Shown one piece after another: positions 23,111 through 34,800 of a stretch of 64,000 bases of DNA. The number at the start of each line of letters is the position of its first letter. Positions within the stretch are counted from its first letter, which is position 1. The DNA comes from Synchiropus splendidus (lineage: Eukaryota > Chordata > Actinopteri > Syngnathiformes > Callionymidae): the NCBI RefSeq assembly GCF_027744825.2, contig NC_071340.1, forward strand, positions 7,070,501-7,134,500, given 5' to 3'. A program made the position numbers and the translations under genes. A model generated the notes under the pieces. The model ran no database searches and was not told where the DNA came from. It worked only from the letters and a program-made list of their open reading frames with translations.

Positions 23111-25189
23111 TATGCAGCATTTACTAAAGCAGCCACTCGTCAATGTAAGCAGGGCACACACAAACACAAACACAGAGACTTGCATCCTGGGAAAACACTG
23201 GACTCCCCTTCCATTTTGCCAAATCAAATATACAGTGAGAGCAAGCTAAAAGGCACTTTCAATCAGCCGCTCTGGGTCTGTCTGTCAATCCGAGAACAAC
23301 AACAATCTAGCCTACTTGGAGTGGTCTAGTCAACATCCATTCGCCAATAAATTCAATCAGTGATGCTTTTTGTGTGTGTGTGTGTGTGTGTGTCTGTGTG
23401 TGCAGCGTATTGCTTAAGAGGGAGGAGGAGAGAGACTCTTCCTGACAGGGATGCTTAAGAGCAAGTGAAGCTTTCTAAAGTGACACCTGCATATGCTGAA
23501 TATTCAGGGATGAAGACGTAGCGATCCATCCGACAGACGCGGGACGTTTGATTTCTACTCTGAGGAGCAAAGAGCAACTTATTTGAGTCAGTGCTAGTAA
23601 GCTAAACTCCTGGACTCATCCCCAAATAAAGACAACTAAATTATCTAAGGATGCGATCCATCATCCACCCATTGAATAGTAACAGAAATGATAGACTTCG
23701 ATAGGAGTTTTTTCTGTTTGTTTGTTTTTTGGTTTGAGAAGTCCACCTATTTAAGGCTCCTGAACTGTATTTCCTTAACCCCTTATTGACAAACGTGTTG
23801 CCGTCGACATGGTTTCAAATTCGCAATTTGAAATGACCATAACTCCTCCAGGGTCAATCCCATGTAGAATATTCTAACACCATATCAATAGGAGCACTGG
23901 GGCTTTTAAGTCACATAATATTATTATTATTATGATAGTGTCCTGCACTTCTGCTGTAGAGCTGTCCAAACACGAAGCAGATTAACTCTTCTCATGAGTC
24001 CTACTCATAAGTCAGTGCAAAAAAAAGTGGGTTCTGAAAGCAGAAAATGAGAGCTTTCCAATGATGATATGCACATGCATGTTGACACTAAGATCACGAT
24101 AGGTCGGCAGCCGCAGCTACTGTGTGAGTTTACTGAGATGGAGCATGACGAAGAGAGAAGTGCTGCAGTGGAATTTAATGAATGTGCATAACATTATAAA
24201 ATGAGTTGGAAAAAAATTTATTTTGGTCAGGAGGTGGTCTCAATCGAAATCAGGATGTGACTCATGTAGTCATATAGTGCTCTTCTCAAGTGACATCAAG
24301 ATGTATGTTGGACAAGAGTTTAGATTTACATTTTCATCTTATTAACATCATATCATACCAGTGCTCCCAATAAAACTGTTATAAACATACTTATGTTCAA
24401 TAACTGACACATGTTGAATTTAATATACATATTCACCTCGGCGGCTTTATTGCAATGACATGTTCCAAGTTAGCATTTGCAGGAAAAATCAGATTAAAGA
24501 AGAATGGAATGGACTTCCTCCCTCCACTCAACACAACACCGATATTCTTAACACACCAGGATACTGTAGCTGTGATGGCCAAATATCACCCCCAAGTTAT
24601 TGACGTGCTTGTTCTGTTTGTTGAAGTAGTTGTAGTTGAAGTAGTGCTGCCCCCTTCTATAGTAGGGGGCAACGGTGAGCCAGGCCTTCATGAGCCGGTA
24701 GAAGTCAGCTTGCCTTCAGGCAAACAGTGCTATTGCCTCAAAAATAAGAAGAGTTGCGTCAAATCCGATCTGATGAAAGGGCGACAAAATCAGAAATAAC
24801 AAGCTTAAGTGTCACACCCTCGATGCAGATGTTTTATTTAATGTACTGATGCTGCATATTGACCTGAAATAGTGTGATAAAACTTCTTTTATTTAAAATG
24901 AATAAATAATGATATTGCTGGAAAACATCTTTGTTCTAAAGATCTATTTACTGAGCAATATATAGCATTGAAATTTGGTTACTCGTGTTAGCATGACTTT
25001 TCAAAAGCATGGTCAATAGTTTTGCAAAAAACTTGCTCTGACCGATGCATTGTTTGCCATATGTGGGTGTATTCTGCGCGTGTGCTCTCAGGCTCTCACA
25101 AGTTCAACAAATATTCTGCAAGAGCAAAGTTTCAGAGGTCACACAGCTAATAACGTCGACGTGGAGGACAGTGGAATGGAATAATTGAG
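23111..25189. other. gene-free stretch with a GT repeat and a probable interspersed repeat
   Basis: A GT tract lies at 23,371-23,401. The segment about 23,780-24,420 resembles a dispersed teleost repeat: GACCATAACTCCTCCAGGGT near 23,835 and a short perfect hairpin (TTTCAAATT...AATTTGAAA) near 23,815. Its ends were not resolved. No exon recognised. Confidence 0.45.
23371..23401. repeat. (GT)n microsatellite
   Basis: About 15 GT units with one TC interruption. Confidence 0.95.
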
Positions 25190-25540
25190 TATTCAGGGGT
25201 CACCTCCGCCTCTAAAAAATAAGAAAAAGAAACAGAGGCGGCGTTCTCATCATGGGTCCGCACTCTCATTATTTAGCCACAAATGGAAATGCAAATAGCT
25301 CGCTTTGCTGTGGATGCCTCAAATTTATTAGACTAAAAGGTTTAATTTCCATTTTTCTCAGCATCAGCTTTATTTAGAAATGTCGTGCCCTATGACGACC
25401 CCGCTATTTTCTCCCTCTCCTGCCGGCTCTTAACAAATTTGCTCATTAATATGGAAATGGAGAATCAATGGCTTTCTGGGCGTCGTAGGGCTGATTTCCT
25501 TCGCGGTGTGTAATGTCCTCTGACTGGTCATCACGGCGAG
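25190..25540. promoter_or_regulatory. candidate conserved non-coding block with POU octamer
   Basis: Contains a consensus octamer ATGCAAAT at 25,289-25,296 amid CATTATTTAGCC, GTTTAATTTCCA and GCTCATTAATATGG words. It ends at a CA repeat near 25,550. Enhancer function is inferred from appearance only. Confidence 0.35.
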
Positions 25541-26288
25541 CAAATTCACACACACACACACACAAGCCTGAATATCTGTATCTCATAAACGCAGCATGGT
25601 GTGTTCCATACCGTTCATGGGGTCACAAACAAAGACAGAGAAAACAACGGAAATAGTCATTTAAGAACTTTGTATAAATAAAATACATGAAGTGAAGTTT
25701 CATTTCGTTGAGTAAATCTCAGACTGGGCTGTAAATACGACACACTCTTTTGACTCATTTCATTTATTCTGTCTGGATTTACAGTTCATGGCAGTTTTTC
25801 AATGACACCACACTCTTTGTAAATCATTTTAATTCAATACATTTTAGTAGCATTTCATTAGAATGTAAAGTATTCACCCGTTATCAGCCATTTTGGATTG
25901 TAAAGCATGTATTCTTGTCATTCCAGCTGTTGCAGTGACTGTTATGATCATCCTGAAGTACTGCAATGTGGATATTAACCATATTGTCACTTTCTCTTTT
26001 TTTTTTTTTTTTGCTAAATTCTTTTAATGAATTCATTTTAAACGCATCCTTTAATAATCTAAGATTATCCACTGAAAATAACTGAAACCGGGGAATGTTC
26101 AATGTTAATATTATTATAAATGATTTGACTGTGTCACTCTGTATCGAGTAACATCGTGTTCAACTAGTATTTCATAGGCGCTTAAATTGTTGCTTAAAAA
26201 AAACGACTTAATTTCTTAGGTACCGTATTAGGGATGTAATATTTATATTTTCTTCGTTATTATTATTGTTGACTTTTTGGTTTTTATA
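25541..26288. other. gene-free AT-rich stretch
   Basis: A CA tract near 25,550 and a poly-T run near 25,998. No exon recognised. Confidence 0.5.
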
Positions 26289-26296
26289 GTGTATAA

Positions 26297-26729
26297 CAGA
26301 GGCGGGCAATTAAATTTCCAATATTGTCAACGTTGAGCGTTGCCGTCAATCCCCAAGAAAGATAGAGAAAATTGTGAATGAAATTATGAAATTACACTTT
26401 AAAAATGCACAGAAAATGTTGGTTTGTTAAGGTTTATTTACTTTAGCCCACATTCCATTTAAAAATGTGTCTCATAGATTCCAAAATCTACTTTCAATTC
26501 TTATGTATTTTAAAGGACAAGAAATACTCCTGAAATAGTAAACGGAAAAAGAATCAAACGAGAAAGTAATGTTTCAGTTGCATCACAATGAACAAAAAAA
26601 TGCGCAAAACAAAAATGTCAGACACAACAACAATGTCAGTTTTATAGTTTTACTCAGACTCCAGGAGGGCCACATGAATTCAATCGAAGGGCCGCATTTG
26701 GCCTCTGGGCCACACTTTGCCCAGGGCTG
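26297..26729. mobile_element. non-autonomous hAT-type element
   Basis: The 433-bp element starts CAGAGGCGGGCAATTAAA and ends ...TTTGCCCAGGGCTG, so the termini are inverted CAG...GGGCAA sequences. The interior near the right end carries the GGGCCGCATTTGGCC/GGGCCACACTTTGCCC words common to teleost hAT elements. The flanking 8-mers GTGTATAA (26,289-26,296) and GTATCTAA (26,730-26,737) match at 6 of 8 positions. No transposase frame remains. Confidence 0.8.
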
Positions 26730-26737
26730 GTATCTAA

Positions 26738-27129
26738 TGATGGCATTCAAATAAAACGGCTCAAAAGTATTAAATAAAACCTTTTGTTTTTCTTTTTAAC
26801 ATCACAGATACTTTCTGTTTGTGTGGTCATTATTTGAATTATGAAGTGTTAATCTACTTGTTGCTCAATAAACTCGAAAACGCAGCTTCAGTCCACCTCC
26901 AACACAATCCTTGTGCCATTTCAAATATTTGCTGATCATTTCATCCATCCGAAAAGAGACAGGCCAATTATTCTTATTTTATTTTTAATAATAATAATAT
27001 TTTTATTATTAAAAAGGTTTCATTTCTCACTGCTGTGAAGCTTTTCGGAGTGAGATTGTTCCAGACATGATGCATGTGAACATTCGGATCGTGTTGCTTC
27101 ACAGATTTCAACTTGGATTTCGAGGAGCC
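26738..27129. other. gene-free stretch
   Basis: AT-rich, with an AAT/ATT inverted trinucleotide tract near 26,985-27,015. Nothing else seen. Confidence 0.5.
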
Positions 27130-27500
27130 CTCGGTCGCCAGAATGACACCAGATGTTGCAGCATTAATATGCCATAATATCAAGTCCTGCTTAGCCAACC
27201 TTTCAGGGCCCTAAAATAACACTCATAGACATTAATGAGCTGTAATTAGGCAGTGGGTTCTTATGCGGGGCAATGACCATAATTGCATCTGCAGCTTTTA
27301 ACACTGGCTTGTCAAGTCAGCCAGCGAATTACATCTCCGTCCCTCTCTGTCCGTCTGCTCTTCGCCTCTGGTCAGGAGTGAACTATCACACCTCTCCACT
27401 TTGGGCTCCGACCTAATGAACATTTCCAAATGGCCATGACCAGCTGGTTAAGAGACTAATGTAGCAGCTATTAGCCAGAGTGGTGGCTTCCACACGGACT
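27130..27500. promoter_or_regulatory. candidate conserved non-coding block
   Basis: Non-repetitive sequence with GCATTAATATGCC, CATTAATGAGCTGTAATTAGG (27,230-27,250), CATAATTGCATC and CTAATGAACATTTCC, all homeodomain-type words. No coding character. Confidence 0.35.
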
Positions 27501-30500
27501 CTGAAAGGGAAAGGGAGAAGTCAACCTGGACAAGGACAGACATCTCTTCCTCATACATGAGTCCACATTCACAGCCCGCTGTGTTTGTCTTTCACATTTT
27601 GCAGCAAACAAACCATGTGACGTATCCTCTGCCTATAATGCATTAGGGTTTATCAGGGCTTCAAGGTGTGTGGATGTGTGTGTGTGTGTGTCTTATTAGG
27701 AAAATTCAGTTTCACTCAAGGTCTCAGTACCGCGGTTGCAGACCGCTGGACATTGATTATTCATAGACTCTGTGATTGGGTCCATTAATACGAGATTAGG
27801 GAAGGAACCGATGCTCGTTTCTTGTGTGTGTGTGTGTGAGTGTGAGTGTGCACGAGCGCGTGGATGCTTGCTTGCTTGCTTCCGTGCATGTGTGAATGCA
27901 GACTGGAGCCGGATTGTGATGAATTACAGCAAATGTTTATAAAAGCTGCGGCATAAATGCACTGATAATAAGAGATGCTGTTTATACAGAAGCACAACAC
28001 TTACATTTCCCCCTCTAATATTTTCCTCTTTGATCCTGTTCCCATATAGTGCAGAGCAATGTTGCAAAAATATATGCTTTTATATGTAAATGTTTATCCT
28101 AATGTAGGAATATAGTTTACTCATTTGCCAATTTGATAAACCTGCACTTGATAAATACCTTATGTCACAGCTTAAGGGCTGTTGCATTACGAAGCACTGA
28201 AAAATTCCAGTTTTTTATATGTTTACTGTGGTCATCATTGTACAAGCAGCTTTGCTATAATATGAGCCATTAGAGATGCTCCCAGACTGAATGGCCAGAA
28301 GCAGAAGCAGCCTGTTGTAACACAGTATTTGAAAATGATCATTATTACAAGTACACTATGAAAATAAGTATTTTGATATCGAAGCACAAAAAGTCTGTTT
28401 AAGGTCTGTGCGACATGTTTAGCTTGAGCTAAAATACATCCTTAGATGGCTGGCTCCTTTGTGCTGAGAGGAAGCAGCTTTACTCCAAGTCTCAACTCAT
28501 GAATCATCTGCTGTTTCTGGTTCCTTTCTGTAAGTTGACAGCCAAAGAACAAAGGTGTGTGACCGTAATGGCACCAAGTTGCAGGGTTGGTTCTTACAGA
28601 AAACATTGATGAATACAGCAGAAGAGGCACAAGACCTTCCTCACCTACTACTCCTTTTTATATATTAGTTAGTACAAAAATCTACTCACAGTATACTGAT
28701 ATTAAAGAACATGAATTATGTTTCTAATTAGCAATACAACAAAATAAAATTACAATGTATCTAAATTATTATTATATTAAAAATATGGCACTTCAATTTT
28801 AGATTATTCATATTTCTACTTCCTTACTGTAACTCAATTTCAACTTACATGAAGTTACCCTGTTAAAGAATATACCTCATTCAATTTCTTGCTAAAATAA
28901 TAATTAAAAATAAATGAACAATCGGATTTTATATAAATAAAACAACAACGACAAGACTACCTCTCAACTGCTCCGAGCAGTTTAAATGAGGAAAACAGAA
29001 CAGATGAAGGTGATCTCAGTGAGACTGCAAGATGCTGTGTCGCATCAACATATCTTCCGAAAACACAATTATCCGATGCACGCGATATTGCATAACAAAA
29101 GTTACTCTTCGTTCAGACAAGACAACAGCGCAGGGAAGGCGAATATCTGAAGCTCCATCTTTTGCCACATACTGAGAGATTTCCACCTAATAGCATTTGT
29201 TCTTCAATTGAAACTTAATCTGGGTAAATGGTGCTTAAATGTTTAAATCACATTTACAGGCTGTCAACTGATCTGATGTTCTTCACATGGTCACCCTTCG
29301 TTTGAATGAAAATAAATTGATGGCAAATGAGAAAGAATTCTGCACGCGCACACAAAAAAAAGTTGAGCGCTGCAACTGGATTGTAGCGCCTCCAAGTGGC
29401 CAGTTTGTGTGGCTGCCTGACCAAACAATAAAAAAGACAGAAGCATTGCTGAGGCCATCAGGAGGATTAATGCACATAAGATCAGAAGAGGAATGATTTC
29501 CAGCCAATTGTCTTAGTGCGTCCGACGAAGGAAGGCGGTCAGATTTATATCAGGAAACAGTCTGAGTCGGCAGATTGAAGCTCTAACAGGCGCCAAAGAT
29601 CATCTCTGCAGCAGATGCTTCCATATATCATCGTCCTCATCATCATTAACATCATTGCCATCATTAACATCATCATAATCAGGCAGAGGAGACGACTATG
29701 ATGTTTTAACAGCGAGTGTTTGTGCACAAGCAAGGAAGCGAGGGCTTAAGATGGCACTGTTTGTTTTGTAGCCAAACTGTCCTAATGTTGCACATCATCT
29801 CCTCCAATTCTGAAGTGGTGTCACTGACCAGGTGGTTTTACTGACCACTGTGCGGATGACACCTGATGTTGAGACTGTAAACCACATGTCAGAGGGGCAT
29901 TTTAACCCCAGAATGTTTTCATTTGAATGAATGTAGTTTTGACAGTGATTGTTTTTCTGATCTATTCATTGTCAGTTGTTGGGACACAGGGATAACAGTA
30001 CCATCAAGGACAACTCCCTTTTCCCTGCCCTGCAGCCCTGGGATCCTGAAACATTATCAAGTCAGAGTGGAGAGGAAACCCATCGACATACACCTGCACA
30101 TTGAAATTGTTTGGAAGACAAAGAATCTGCTGGAAAACTGAAGAGAATAGAGGCATGTTGGTGAGCAAACACAGCAGATTTTACATTCACACAGTGTAAG
30201 CATTTTGTCATGATCGCTTAATGGTGAAGGGAAAAGCATAGTATTATGCTTTTTAAAAAAAGACTTGTAATGAACATGTGGGGAAATGGAGGAGCCAGTG
30301 TGAATGCCTATATATGGCATACACGGAAGACTTGATGTAACTTCAAGAGTTGTATATATCTCGTTATTACAATGGAATCTAAGCATGTACTGATTCATTA
30401 ATCGACATTGACTCATCTAAAAATTAAATTCATGAAAAGCAACAGAGGGGACAGACGTTTCTAAAGCTCACATGCAATTTGCAGAGAAAAACAAGAACAA

Positions 30501-31660
30501 TGACCCCATCTAGTGCTCAATAGATGAAACTCCAACCCTAATGTAACCAAGCTGTTAATGTTGTTGTTGTTACAACATTGTTGTTACAGGCCTGTTAAGT
30601 AACTACTGGGAGGGATGCAGGGTTGTTTTTTAGCCAAAGATCGTGCCACAATGCAGGGGTTTTGTGGCACAATCTTTGGCCAAAGCCCACACAAGTTGGG
30701 GTCTGATCAGCCTCGGCTGGGTCACCTGGAGGAGGGTGTGTGCTGTTGAAAGACCTGAAACACCTAATGATACATCATTGAAGATGTGTCCAGATGCACC
30801 ATTAGATGTATTCTCACAACAGTAATCTGTAATAGTGCACAACTATAAACAAAAATGTACGCCACATTGTTTAGTTGTGACATGAACTAATCATGTATTT
30901 TTTATGTGTGCATATGCAACCAGGATTACTGTATACTAACAGAAAACAAAAATGTATTAACCAGTGTTTCTTAATTAGAGATTGCTTTGCGAGGGAAAAA
31001 AAAAACATCAAACGGTGCATTTAAAAACCTATGTCATCGCCGTTTTGCATTCCAAACCTTCTGTCATAACTTGACTCTACACCTTGTTGCTTCCAAAGGC
31101 TGAGTTTTCACAGCAGCTCTAATATCATTCTTTACTTGAAAGAGGTGATGGTGTAATTTTAATTCTCTGCACCGGATACATTTGCTTTCAGATAACAGAA
31201 CATAAGAGCATTTCAAAGTAACGTAAAATAAAGTTATTCTTATACATGTAGTTTGCCCAAAAGTATACAAATGTTAATATTTCTTTGGTCTAAATTGGAA
31301 TCTATTAAGTTTACCAAGGTAAATTCGTGTTAGCATGTATTAACACATGTACTATTGTGCTTGGTGTATTTCTTCTCCATTCCGTTTGTGTACATTTCAC
31401 CTCAGAGGTGTGTACTGTAAAGTTATCAGCAAGCATGTTTGCATATCACCCTGTCACCAGAGCTGTATACGGCAATACATACTGTATATATACCCATGTG
31501 ACACAGTGACTAACAATTATGAGTGTAACAAAAGTCAACCTCAAGTTCCTCAGTTTCAGAGTGAAAGAATTCCACTCATCGTACACTTGAATAAACTAAC
31601 GGTCCTTGAGTGTAAGCATCGTGCAAGCAAGTCGTACAACAACTGGCATCATCTCTGCTC
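27501..31660. other. gene-free stretch upstream of scamp1
   Basis: GT tracts near 27,675 and 27,820, an ATC-rich tract at 29,629-29,680 and a near-perfect hairpin at 30,633-30,680. AT-rich DNA makes up most of the rest. No exon recognised. Confidence 0.5.
30633..30680. repeat. near-perfect hairpin (19-bp arms, one mismatch)
   Basis: GCCAAAGATCGTGCCACAA at 30,633-30,651 pairs with TTGTGGCACAATCTTTGGC at 30,662-30,680, with a single mismatch and a 10-nt loop. Confidence 0.9.
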
Positions 31661-31889
31661 CGTGAAGGTAAGCGTCGCTCACCTGACATGACGTCATGCT
31701 CTCCGCGGTGCTGAAGGCGTGATGTCAGAGTCCATCCTCATCCTTCTCCGTGCGCTGGCTGGGTGGCCCGGAGGAGAGAGCGGGATCTCCATCTGCAGGA
31801 GGCGGAGAAGACTGCAGGCTGCAGCGATCCTTCACCGGAGCACCGGGGAGCTCTTCCACGCAGGAAACCGCTATCCGTGAGGCTGTACC
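31661..31889 (+). promoter_or_regulatory. scamp1: scamp1 promoter and 5'UTR with palindromic CRE
   Basis: A GC-rich segment immediately upstream of the scamp1 start codon, unlike the AT-rich DNA before it. It has no TATA box. A full palindromic cAMP response element TGACGTCA lies at 31,689-31,696, about 200 bp before the ATG, with a further GTGATGTCAG half-site-like word near 31,720. A core promoter with CREB/ATF input is a reasonable inference. The exact transcription start cannot be read from sequence. Confidence 0.6.
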
Positions 31890-34800
31890 ATGTCTGACTT
31901 TGACAGCAACCCTTTCGCAGACCCGGACTTCAGCAACCCATTCCAGGTAGCTGATGTGGACATGAACATAACGGGACGGCTCAGAGAGGCCAGTCATACA
32001 TTAGCATCCTGCTGCCTTGCTGCTGCTGCTAAGAGTTAGCACTGGGAGCTAGCTAGCCGAATGGATCGACGCCTTCATCACATCTTAAACTGAATAATTA
32101 ATGATGATTTTTTACCACTATTGATGGTTAAAATCGCCCCCGTTGTCAGAGGAAATGATGTTAGCCTGCTAGGTGCCAGCAGTGGCTGTTAACTGTTGTT
32201 TATTGCTGACTGCTGGACTGCTAACCTCCGTCTCTGACGCGGTGTGGATCTCTTGCTTTCACTTAGTATCAAGCTTCATGTGTTTTATTGAACAGTAGCT
32301 TGGCTTTAGTGGTGGCTTTAATAGACAGTCATTGACGATGTGCAGTTTGTGCACGACTGTCGCAGGGCGCACTTTTACACCGTCATTCTCCAGTCCATTC
32401 AATGCACAATGTTATTGTTTTTCTTTGTCGTGAATAGTACTACTGCCGAGTACTTATGGTGCAATGATCCGTTGGTTGGCCCCGTTATAGTCACCAAGTG
32501 CTTCATTCCATTCTGAAGGCGTCACCCTCTGTATGAACCTGTGTCATGATGCTTTCACAGTTCACCTCCCAGTCCTCCTGTGATCAGCCCCTACAGTATC
32601 TGCTCACTCCCTAGTCAACGCAAAAGTCTGAAGGACAGTAGGGAACCACACTTTATCACTAGCAGAAATGTTGTGACACACTACTACATCTGTTTGAAAA
32701 CCAGTAAGGAATATGGAAATATGGTGACACACAGGCAATCAGAGGAACGTATATTGTACTATTCTCCATTTTTAATATAGATAAACAAACAATACGAGTG
32801 AGCAAAGGTGATCAATGATTCATTGATGTACTGTACTGTATTTTTCTCTCTTTATTACTGCGGTAATCAAAAATCAATTATGTTTACAGAACTTTGCCAT
32901 ATATGTCTACTGCTTAAATTACTGTGTCCGTGTACTGTAATACATACATGAATATACATACATACATACTGAATTTCCCTGGGAGTGGATGGAATCTTAT
33001 GTCGGAAGCCTTTTGTGAAATGTTAATGTATATCTTTTTTTGTTCTTCTCTTCTCTGCAGGACCCTTCTGTAACACAGGTGACCCGTTCTGCCCCTCCTG
33101 GTGGCTTAGAGGAATATAACCCATTCACAGATGCCAGGACGGTAAGAACGTGATGGCGTTGTTGCATATGACCTCATTTGACCTATTACCTGACTTCTAT
33201 GTTGCTCAGCAGCTCTGTCACTGATGATTTCACTCACAGGTTGTGGCCTGATTGCAGATAGTTTTTTAATCTATATTTTTTCCTGGTGTGCAGGCTGCTC
33301 CGGGAAATGCCCCCAAAACTGCCCCGCCACCAACCCAGAATACACAACCTGCCATCATGAAGCCAACAGAAGAGCCACCGGCCTACACACAACAACAGAC
33401 TCAGGTACAGGTGATTCACAATCTGCAATTTATCACAGTTGTACTTCCTCCGGTGTTGGTTGAATATGTTGAACCAGGCAACTAGATGCTGCTATGGTGA
33501 AATGTCCTGCATCACGGAGGTATTTTCTAGATCACATACATTCTCCTGTATAAATGAATGTGTTCTTTGCAATATGCAAGGTTCATTTTTGTGGTTACTC
33601 GCAGATTGAACAAGTTCCCTCTCATAGTCTTTGCAGCCAAAGCCCCACCTCCTTGTCAGTCCAAGTGAGAGTCCAATTGCTGGTTATTCTAAAAAATGCT
33701 ATTGACAGCATCTGTTTTGTTGGGTTGTTGTAGTAACAAATGTCTGCATGAGGAACACATTATTGGCTACTTATTGATAACATCTTCCCTTTGAGGTCCA
33801 TTTATAGTAGATTCAAAAAGTGTGACTAATATGCCATTAGTCAGGAGTTAACTAATGCCACTCAATGGCATTATGTGATTTCAACTCTGTTATTCTCATT
33901 TCAACATGGAAGTTGTTGAGAACGACTTCTGAATATTATGCATGCTTACCATCGGCTCTTGATATATGTATTGTAATTCATGTACAGTAAATAGATTAAA
34001 CATTCTAAATACAGTTACGGATATCAGTCCTTGTAAATGCATTAAAAGACTAGTAAAATGTATGGTAAGTAATAAGTAATATTTTAGAGTCTGATCATAA
34101 TGTTCAGTTCTTCCGCTCCTAGTGTGTTCAGGATTCACATAATGTATACTTCCAAAGATATTGAACCAAAACAAACAAATCCATGTCATTTCTTGCTGAT
34201 CAGTAGCCGTAGTTGGCATCCATCTCATCAAACCACGGCCATAGCTGGGCCTGTTAGCCTCGCTGTGATGGTTGTGGTCCTTCATGCTTCAGTATTGGTG
34301 CTTCCATTTCTTTATTTTCTCACAACATTGCTTTACAGAGACCGCAAAAGCTGAAATATTGTGTTGAAGAATCGCACTGTGAGCTACAAGAGGCTTGCAT
34401 TTACTTTGAGCTCAGCTTGCTAAAAAACACGCCCCATCTCTATCGACCAATCAGCTAACAGCGATGTCACACACCTCCCTTCATCCTTTGTTCTAGAACT
34501 ATGTTGGAGGACATACAGAAAATCAGGGCTATTGTCCCCGCTCCTCCTGGAAAAACTGATGTGTTTTCACTGTCACCTGGTTCTACCGGAGTGGAACTGG
34601 AAAAGCGTCATATGGCTGTCGTGCCATCAAAAAGATTCCATCAACTGCCCAAGTTTTTATTTTTACAGTTAAATAGATTAATAAAGATATGTTATTTATA
34701 TCAGTGTATGCATCCATTCCAGAGGTCAGTTTTTGGGCCATTTTTCACCCGGTCCCTGTCAATATTTGTCCAATTGCGCCCTCTTGTGTTAGGGATATAC

